A stretch of 64,000 nucleotides of DNA from NCBI GenBank assembly GCA_946887045.1, contig CAMPKC010000015.1, positions 1 through 64,000 of the forward strand, in the 5' to 3' direction. The notes under the pieces were generated by a model, which saw nothing but the letters and a program-made list of their open reading frames with translations, did not search any database and was not told the origin of the DNA. Below are positions 57,107 to 64,000 of the stretch, piece after piece (position 1 is the stretch's first letter; every line of letters begins with the position of its first letter). The translations under genes were made by a program, and so were the position numbers. This DNA comes from an uncultured Sphingobacteriaceae bacterium. Lineage in GTDB: Bacteria; Bacteroidota; Bacteroidia; Sphingobacteriales; Sphingobacteriaceae.

Positions 57107-57377
57107 TTTATATTGTAAGTTGATGAAGCATTAGTTTTTCATATTCTTCTTTTGAACTGACTTTAACGAATTACACCTATTGAAAGTCCAGGTGCAACAA
57201 AATATTGAGACCAGATTAAAGTTAATGTATATGCAACTGCTTTCATGTATTGTGTTCAGGTTAACGAGTTTGGTTTTTAACACTTAACCCTTCCGCTGTT
57301 AGTGTAATCGGCTTGATAGTAGCACTTCCCGATATCAGGAACATCAAAAAAAAACGAAAACCATATCCAGAGACCAT

Positions 57378-58745
57378 CTATTTAAATTGCCAGGAATTAA
57401 AATTGAACAAATTGGCATCCTTACCTTTGAAAACAAAGTAAAGATCGTGAATACCCTTCGTTTTGTTAATGTTTGTCGTAAGCGTTTTCCATTTCTGTAA
57501 TCCACCGGTATTATTTACGGCACACGTACCCAGTAGCTTTCCCTCGGGGCTATCCGCATGAATTTCAATTGTTCCGCCCGAAACCGACGCTACATTAGCC
57601 TTAAACTTCTTTGTACTTTTTGTAAACTTCACGCCTCGTACTTTTATATGGTCGTTATTGTCTATCGCTGTAACATACATACCCCCACCTCCTACACTGT
57701 CCTTCTCGGTTTTCAGGCCAAAGCCCCAGGCCATAGTTTCGGCCTGATTAACAACATAGGGATTAATATCTCCGGGCTCGTTAAGGCCCTCCTCGTTCCA
57801 CCATGGCAGTTCCTGAATTGTACCGTCGGGGTTAAATTTCATTTCCGCTACACAGACAGACCGTCTTTCATGATGAGCCTCTGTGATCATAAAGTTTAAG
57901 CGAAAATTGAATCCGAAAACATATGTCTTCCCTTTATAATCAATAATGCCGGGATGGTTGCCTGAGGATTTTTTATTAGGTTTCATGATGTAACCTTTAT
58001 ATTCCCAGGGGCCTACGGGGCTTTTAGCCATAGCATATCCTATGCCCTCGGGGCAGCAGGTGGAAGCATAAGCCATATAATAATTATCATTCCGCTTGTA
58101 TCCCCAGGGACCTTCCTGGTAGTGAAATGCGTCCGGAGTGTTCTGGTTTTTCTCCTTTCCTACTCCCGGCACTTTCATTACCTCGCCAGAATAGGATATC
58201 ATGTCTTTATTTAGTTTTACGTACCAAAGGTTTGGATTACCCCAGTACAGGTATACGTCACCCTTATCATCTTTTATCACGGTAGGGTCAATATCATTCC
58301 AGATATGATCGGTATCAATAAGCCTTTTACCCAGTGGATCCTTAAATGGTCCATAGGGGCTGTCGGCAATCAGCACACCGATACCACTTCCCTGTACCGG
58401 GCAGTAGAGATAAAATTTCCCGTCCTGCTCAACGCACTGGGGTGCCCATGCGCCGTTATCCTGCCTTCCCCATTTAAAATCCTTCAATGAAGCCACAACG
58501 CCATGGTCAGTCCAGTTTACCATATCTACAGAAGTGTACAGTAGCCAGTCTTTCATGAGGAACTTCCCCATTCCGGGGCCTGCCTTGTCTTCATCACGAG
58601 TGGTATAAAGAAATACGGTATCCTTATAGACCATCGGAGCCGGATCTGCCGTAAATTTGGTTTGAATGATAGGATTCTGTGCCTGTACTACTGAAGTGAT
58701 AAATATAAAAGCCAAAAGAATACTTTTGGCGAATGTATGATTCAT
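57378..58745 (-). CDS. GH43 glycosidase with C-terminal CBM6
   Basis: 455 residues with a signal peptide to QAQ (23). The GH43 triad is Asp34 (KFTADPAPMVYKD), Asp153 (NDIDPTVIKDDKGDVYLYWG) and Glu211 (HYQEGPWGYKRNDNYYMAY). GNHPGIIDYKGKTYVFGFN is the last-blade motif. The CBM6-like module runs from about 330 to the end (HIKVRGVKFTKS, GIHDLYFVFKGKD). It is nearly the same architecture as 43265-44641, so the two are paralogues, presumably with shifted specificity on arabinoxylan. It starts 18 bases after the CE6-like esterase gene and is probably co-transcribed with it. Confidence 0.9.
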   Translation of the reverse strand: MNHTFAKSILLAFIFITSVVQAQNPIIQTKFTADPAPMVYKDTVFLYTTRDEDKAGPGMGKFLMKDWLLYTSVDMVNWTDHGVVASLKDFKWGRQDNGAWAPQCVEQDGKFYLYCPVQGSGIGVLIADSPYGPFKDPLGKRLIDTDHIWNDIDPTVIKDDKGDVYLYWGNPNLWYVKLNKDMISYSGEVMKVPGVGKEKNQNTPDAFHYQEGPWGYKRNDNYYMAYASTCCPEGIGYAMAKSPVGPWEYKGYIMKPNKKSSGNHPGIIDYKGKTYVFGFNFRLNFMITEAHHERRSVCVAEMKFNPDGTIQELPWWNEEGLNEPGDINPYVVNQAETMAWGFGLKTEKDSVGGGGMYVTAIDNNDHIKVRGVKFTKSTKKFKANVASVSGGTIEIHADSPEGKLLGTCAVNNTGGLQKWKTLTTNINKTKGIHDLYFVFKGKDANLFNFNSWQFK

Positions 58746-58763
58746 AGCTTTTCTTAATGCGTA

Positions 58764-59947
<1,184 letters not shown>

Positions 59948-60646
59948 CTAATGAAATGATTGCGCAAAATGCAATAGGCGAGTTAAATCATTCTCCTTAT
60001 TAAAATTGATTTTAGCACTGTCGATAAAAGTTTTTATCTCTTTTTTATTATCTGCATAGCCTAATAAAAAAGCCTTTTCACTAGCTTCAATAAGTTTATT
60101 TGCAGAGGTAAGAAGGTAATAAGTGGTCGTCAAGGCATATAACAGATTTTCGTCTACTGCCAATCTCTCACCGATTTGCTCAGAACCGGAGACCGTAACG
60201 AGAGGTCTGCTTACCGAAACTTTTGAATACCCCCCATAAGCCGCTTTAACTTCCCGACCTGCCAATTTCAATCTAGAGGTTTTAACTAGAGCCACAGCTG
60301 GGTACCTACCTATTTGCTTAACAAAACCGCCGGCCGGCGAAACAAAAAAGGTATCCTTCTCTATTGTAACCAACTTAATTGTTTCAAGCTGGTTTAAGGC
60401 CAATATGTTATTGCCATTTTTGAAAAGAATCTCACCATTTACCCTGCTATAATTAAGTTTTGCCGGTGTGATGCCTTGGTTAATAAATACAACGCGACCG
60501 TCTCTAAAATGTGGATAAGCGTATTGAATAGAGGCGACCGAATCCGCATCTTTGATGGTGTTCAGTTTTATAATTGTGGTCTGGGCAGATGTTGCTCCAG
60601 CGCTTGCGAGAACTAAGGACAAAATACATAGAATAGCTGTTTTCAT
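59948..60646 (-). CDS. exported protein of unknown function
   Basis: I do not recognise a family. A signal peptide (MKTAILCILSLVLASAGATS, cleavage near SAQ, residue 22) precedes a 210-residue mature part. The first half is beta-rich, with short repeated strand-turn segments (FRDGRVVFINQGITPAKLNY, GEILFKNGNNILALNQLETI, FVSPAGGFVKQIGRYP). The second half is helical and charged (YALTTTYYLLTSANKLIEAS, KKEIKTFIDSAKINFNKEND). There is no catalytic motif, lipobox or transmembrane helix beyond the signal. Gaps of 338 and 239 bases isolate it from its same-strand CAZyme neighbours, so it may be an independent gene inserted in the locus. Similar small periplasmic proteins are common in Bacteroidota. 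Confidence 0.75.
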   Translation of the reverse strand: MKTAILCILSLVLASAGATSAQTTIIKLNTIKDADSVASIQYAYPHFRDGRVVFINQGITPAKLNYSRVNGEILFKNGNNILALNQLETIKLVTIEKDTFFVSPAGGFVKQIGRYPAVALVKTSRLKLAGREVKAAYGGYSKVSVSRPLVTVSGSEQIGERLAVDENLLYALTTTYYLLTSANKLIEASEKAFLLGYADNKKEIKTFIDSAKINFNKENDLTRLLHFAQSFH

Positions 60647-60885
60647 AAATTATAAATTGTATACGTTTCGTTTTTCAGATGCCTCAAACTTAAGAATTAC
60701 ACTGGCAATTCTTCGAACCTGATTCGGGCCAAGAAGGGAGCAGATTCGGACATTTACCGTTCGCAACATAGGATCCTCAAAACCTACCTCGAACACCGTC
60801 GAATTCATGCTTGAACCAAATAGATAGTTTAACACTGCTACCTAAGTAACTAACAATTAACACACTTGCCAAGTTCTCCGCCAAT

Positions 60886-62235
60886 CTACTTAAACCTGAG
60901 CCAGTCTACCTCGGCATCGCCCCCGCCCTTCTGAGTAATAAACAAATGCTGAGTTCCTGAAGGGACCCGGGAAAGTTTGGCTGTAATCGGCCTCCATGTG
61001 TTTAATACCGGTACATTAACCTCCGCCAGAATTGGTCCGGATGGAGAATTTGAACGAATTTGTAAAGTACCTCCGGCATCCGAAGCGGCCATTACTTCCA
61101 CTGACTTCAACTTTTTGCTTCCAAAATCAACATTATTGTATTGCAACCAGGCATCCGGAGAACTAAACTTAGCCTTCCACCCTTTGAAGCGATCTGCTGT
61201 GTCGATAAAACCTACAGATACTCCCTCCTTACTTATCCCGCTGTAGCGGTCTATCTGTACTTTTGCGTTTGCATTTGTAAGCCCTACTCCCCTCAGTGTG
61301 GGAATCACCTTTCTGATAGTCCCATCTTTATTGAAAGATAAACTGTCCATTCGTATGGAGCGGTTTTTATCAAAGTTCGGAGAAAGATCATTATGGTGAT
61401 AAAACAGATACCACTGCTTTTTAAAATTGATGATGGAATGGTGATTTGTCCAGCAACCGGTTGGGGATTCGTCCATAATTACACCGGCAAACTTAAAAGG
61501 TCCCAGTGGATTATTTCCGATAGCATATTCCAGCCTCTCAATTTTATTCTCTACATGAGGATAGGTCATGTAATAAATCCCGTTACGCTCAAACACGTAT
61601 GGACCTTCTTTCAGTCCTTTGCTCGGCAGTTCTCCAAGTGTAACGGGTTCAGAGGCCAACTCAAGCATATCTTCTTTCAACTTAGCTCCATAAATATTTC
61701 CCTGCGACCAATATAAATATGCCTGTCCGTCTTTGTCGATAAACACGTTTGGATCGATGCCTTTCACATTTTTTATAGGTTCGGGCTGAGGCACGAAGGG
61801 CCCTGTCGGCTTGTCGGCTACCGCTACACCGATGGTAAAGCCCCTTACTTTAGTCGTATCTTTCGACGTACTTGGAAAATAAAAATAATACTTGCCGTTC
61901 CTGTAAATACAGTCCGGTGCCCACATGCTATAGCTATCCGGTTTCACCCAGGGAACTTCGTTTTGGGTAACAATCATTCCATGGTCGGTCCAATCGGTTA
62001 AGTTAGCGGAAGAAAATACATGATAATCTTCCATTACAAACCAGTTCGCGCGTCCTTTCCCGGGTGCGGGCGGAATATCATGAGAAGGATATACATACAC
62101 CCTGTCGCCAAAAACCCTGGCCGAAGGATCTGCAGTATACTGGTTCGTGATCAGTGGATTTTGGGCGAAAAGCTCACCGGCAACACAAACCGTTATCAAA
62201 GAAAGGGTATAGAAAAACTTTGCCTTTATTATCAT
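60886..62235 (-). CDS. GH43 glycosidase with C-terminal CBM6-like module
   Basis: The start at 62235 gives MIIKAKFFYTLSLITVCVAG, a signal peptide. The frame upstream to 62280 is not signal-like. The product is 449 residues. The triad is Asp36 (QYTADPSARVFGDR), Asp161 ([20 protein letters not shown]) and Glu210 (LKEGPYVFERNGIYYMTY). NHHSIINFKKQWYLFYHHND is the last-blade motif. Residues from about 315 form a CBM6-type module (WLQYNNVDFGSKKL, GGTLQIRSNSP) ending DAEVDWLRFK. The catalytic part matches the lipoprotein GH43 at 331-1434 in its first blades (SHDI, WAPD), so the two are paralogues at opposite ends of the locus. Confidence 0.9.
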   Translation of the reverse strand: MIIKAKFFYTLSLITVCVAGELFAQNPLITNQYTADPSARVFGDRVYVYPSHDIPPAPGKGRANWFVMEDYHVFSSANLTDWTDHGMIVTQNEVPWVKPDSYSMWAPDCIYRNGKYYFYFPSTSKDTTKVRGFTIGVAVADKPTGPFVPQPEPIKNVKGIDPNVFIDKDGQAYLYWSQGNIYGAKLKEDMLELASEPVTLGELPSKGLKEGPYVFERNGIYYMTYPHVENKIERLEYAIGNNPLGPFKFAGVIMDESPTGCWTNHHSIINFKKQWYLFYHHNDLSPNFDKNRSIRMDSLSFNKDGTIRKVIPTLRGVGLTNANAKVQIDRYSGISKEGVSVGFIDTADRFKGWKAKFSSPDAWLQYNNVDFGSKKLKSVEVMAASDAGGTLQIRSNSPSGPILAEVNVPVLNTWRPITAKLSRVPSGTQHLFITQKGGGDAEVDWLRFK

Positions 62236-62286
62236 ATATGTATGATTGAAAAATATTTTAAATATTACTGGTCTTAACAACCGTAT

Positions 62287-63864
62287 TTACTTCACTCTAA
62301 ACCAATCGAAATCAACGTAGCCACCGATATTTTGGGTGGCATAATTAAACAGGCCAAAACGGTATCCCATAAAGTGTGGCAGGGTGTACGCCATTTTCAA
62401 AGGTTCGCCAATTGAAGTCCAGGTGTTCCCGTCCAGGCTGTACGAGAACTTCGCTATATCTTTCCGATCTCTGAAATCACACTCCGCCTTCAGGTATACT
62501 TTCTGCTGCTTTAGTGGAATACTTGCTATCTCAACAGGTTTTTCGCTTTGAGCACTGATCATTACTATGGATTTGGCCCCCGCTTCAGATTTGACACCCA
62601 CAATACCATATCGCTTCTGTAGAAGTGCCAGCCCTGCGATATCGCCATCTTTCATTTTGGAAACATCCAGTACGGTAGCTCCTGTGCTTTCCGGGCCGAA
62701 CGTTCTTTGGGTTAAGGTATTTCTTGCTGATAAAAAGGACGAATCTGTTCGTCCCGCTTTAAGGCGGAGGTAACCGGGGCGTTCATTCACAGACCAAAGC
62801 CCATTCGCAGGATTATGATTCCATTGCCACACGAGCGGCAAAGCTGGCTCTCCCTTTTTACGGGTAAACTCATCGGAGGCCACAATACCTGGAATTAAAC
62901 CTTTTGATGCCGGTAAATCCAGCGTCTGAGGCACCTTTCCTTCCTGTCCGAGAACAGGCCAGCCCGCTACCCATTTCACAGGAACCAGGTATGGAATCCG
63001 TCCAACCGATCCATAATCTCTGAACAGATATGAATACCAGGTACCGTCAGGCATATCGATAAGTCCGCCTTGAGCAACTCCCATGTCCTGTAAGGCCACC
63101 CTGCCTTCATAGGGGCCTGTAATCTTGTCCGCTCTATGGACAACAACAGTTCTCATACCACCTCTGGGCCAGGTGATGTTAAAGAGGTAATATTTTCCTT
63201 TTACCTTAAACAATTGCGATCCCTCGGCAGGAAGCCCAACGTTATTTCCTGACGGGGCACTTGCATTTTCGATAAGTACTTGTTCCTGGGTTCCCGGTTT
63301 GACACCCGAGGCGTCCGGATTAAGTTCAATTAATTTAAGCTTTCCGGCTCCATAAATCATGTACACCCTGTCATCATCATCAAAGAACAAGGAATGGTCG
63401 TGATAACTAGGTCTGAAGGAGGATAATTTCCAGGGTCCCTTCTCTATGTTTTTTGTTGAATACACATAGGTTTTTCCGGTTGTTCCGGAGAAGGTGCTTA
63501 CGTAATAGGTTCCCTTGTTATAACGGATAGTGCTGGCCCATGAGCCGCGTCCGTAGGTACTCTTTCCATTGTCAAGATTAAGTTCGTCTATATTAGCCAG
63601 GGTGTCATAGCAGTAACCTATCAATTTCCAGTTTATCAGGTCTGTCGACTTCATGATGGGCACCCCCGGATTCATGTGCATAGTGGTGCTGCTCATGTAA
63701 TACGTATTCCCAACGCGTATCATGGACGCATCCGGTACATCAGCAAAAATGACGGGGTTTTCGGCCCTGTTAACTTGGGCTACCGATACGGTTGAAAGGC
63801 CTGCTAATACCAGAAGGCTAAGAATAAATTGCCACTTACCAAACTTATTTTTTTGTTCCATCAT
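62287..63864 (-). CDS. GH43 beta-xylosidase/arabinofuranosidase with C-terminal beta-sandwich
   Basis: 525 residues with a signal peptide to SVAQ (30). The triad is Asp45 (FADVPDASMIRVGNTYY), Asp156 (SYHDHSLFFDDDDRVYM) and Glu214 (LPAEGSQLFKVKGKYYLF). The concanavalin-like C-terminal domain (from about 325) includes LRLKAGRTDSSFLSARNTLT, ISYSLDGNTW-like strands and GYVDFDWFRVK at the end. This two-domain form is shared with the gene at 1520. GRGSWASTIRYNKGTYYVST fits the GH43 subgroup with xylosidase and arabinofuranosidase members. It lies 51 bases upstream of the next GH43 gene and is the first complete gene of the right-hand run. Confidence 0.9.
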   Translation of the reverse strand: MMEQKNKFGKWQFILSLLVLAGLSTVSVAQVNRAENPVIFADVPDASMIRVGNTYYMSSTTMHMNPGVPIMKSTDLINWKLIGYCYDTLANIDELNLDNGKSTYGRGSWASTIRYNKGTYYVSTFSGTTGKTYVYSTKNIEKGPWKLSSFRPSYHDHSLFFDDDDRVYMIYGAGKLKLIELNPDASGVKPGTQEQVLIENASAPSGNNVGLPAEGSQLFKVKGKYYLFNITWPRGGMRTVVVHRADKITGPYEGRVALQDMGVAQGGLIDMPDGTWYSYLFRDYGSVGRIPYLVPVKWVAGWPVLGQEGKVPQTLDLPASKGLIPGIVASDEFTRKKGEPALPLVWQWNHNPANGLWSVNERPGYLRLKAGRTDSSFLSARNTLTQRTFGPESTGATVLDVSKMKDGDIAGLALLQKRYGIVGVKSEAGAKSIVMISAQSEKPVEIASIPLKQQKVYLKAECDFRDRKDIAKFSYSLDGNTWTSIGEPLKMAYTLPHFMGYRFGLFNYATQNIGGYVDFDWFRVK

Positions 63865-63941
63865 CTATTATTTTTATCAGAACCATTAATCCAATAGTTT
63901 GGCGGCTCCGTTCATTCTTTAATCCTGCATTATTACAGGTG

Positions 63942-64000
63942 TTATTTTTTAAGTTCTTCGCTTACCAGGCGCACATAGTAAACTGCTCCGGCTGTACTTC
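63942..64000 (-). CDS. C-terminal end of a further gene (partial)
   Basis: On the minus strand the window edge opens into STAGAVYYVRLVSEELKK and a TAA at 63942-63944. The alternating hydrophobic strand VYYVRLVSE looks like the last beta-strand of a secreted enzyme or esterase. It lies 77 bases upstream of the GH43 gene on the same strand, so it is probably part of the same operon. The family is not recognisable from 18 residues. Confidence 0.55.
   Translation of the reverse strand, partial: STAGAVYYVRLVSEELKK

Noticed and set aside
60650..60835. 61-codon minus-strand frame ending 3 bases before the unknown exported protein
   Set aside because: The tight spacing is tempting, but there is no motif and no evident promoter. 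It lies where the promoter of the next gene is expected.

Overview
This window is a xylan-degradation locus from a Bacteroidota bacterium. The evidence is four SusC/SusD pairs, lipoprotein signals, sparse Shine-Dalgarno sites and a large set of glycoside hydrolases. A soil or aquatic member of the Sphingobacteriales (Pedobacter-like) is my best guess. That placement rests on gene content and style, not on a marker gene. No tRNA, rRNA, CRISPR array, insertion sequence or transcription regulator is visible.

Layout. (1) 3-89 is the 3' end of an unrecognised gene. (2) 331-5410 (+) is a small operon of two GH43 enzymes and a GH67 alpha-glucuronidase. (3) 5411-6102 lies between convergent genes and carries a possible minus-strand small RNA. 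(4) 6103-12455 (-) encodes a GH30 glucuronoxylanase, a galactokinase, a CE15 glucuronoyl esterase and an SGNH acetyl esterase. (5) 12600-40640 (-) is two diverged tandem copies of the conserved Bacteroidetes xylan uptake cassette xusA-xusB-xusC-xusD-xusE-xyn10A. (6) 40426-43093 holds two divergent GH10 xylanases. (7) 43265-64000 (-) is a run of accessory enzymes: five GH43, two GH31, two GH97, one GH27, one CE6-like esterase and one unknown exported protein. The window ends inside another minus-strand gene.

How it works together (inference from family knowledge). Surface GH10 and GH30 enzymes cut the xylan backbone. XusB, XusD and XusE bind the oligosaccharides and pass them to the XusA and XusC TonB-dependent transporters. 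In the periplasm, esterases remove acetyl groups and lignin-linked glucuronoyl esters. GH67 removes (methyl)glucuronate, GH43 enzymes remove arabinose and xylose, and GH27, GH97 and GH31 remove alpha-galactose and alpha-xylose decorations. GalK phosphorylates the galactose. The enzyme set fits a complex, galactose- and xylose-decorated glucuronoarabinoxylan.

Most notable points. The terminal xyn10A of the left cassette has lost both catalytic glutamates and most of its active site, while its counterpart in the right cassette keeps them. A decayed fragment of a third GH10 marks the duplication junction. The two xusA genes share a perfectly identical 433-bp tract covering leader and signal peptide, inside otherwise diverged sequence. 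A recurring ACAAATGT motif lies upstream of several transcription units and of the candidate small RNA.
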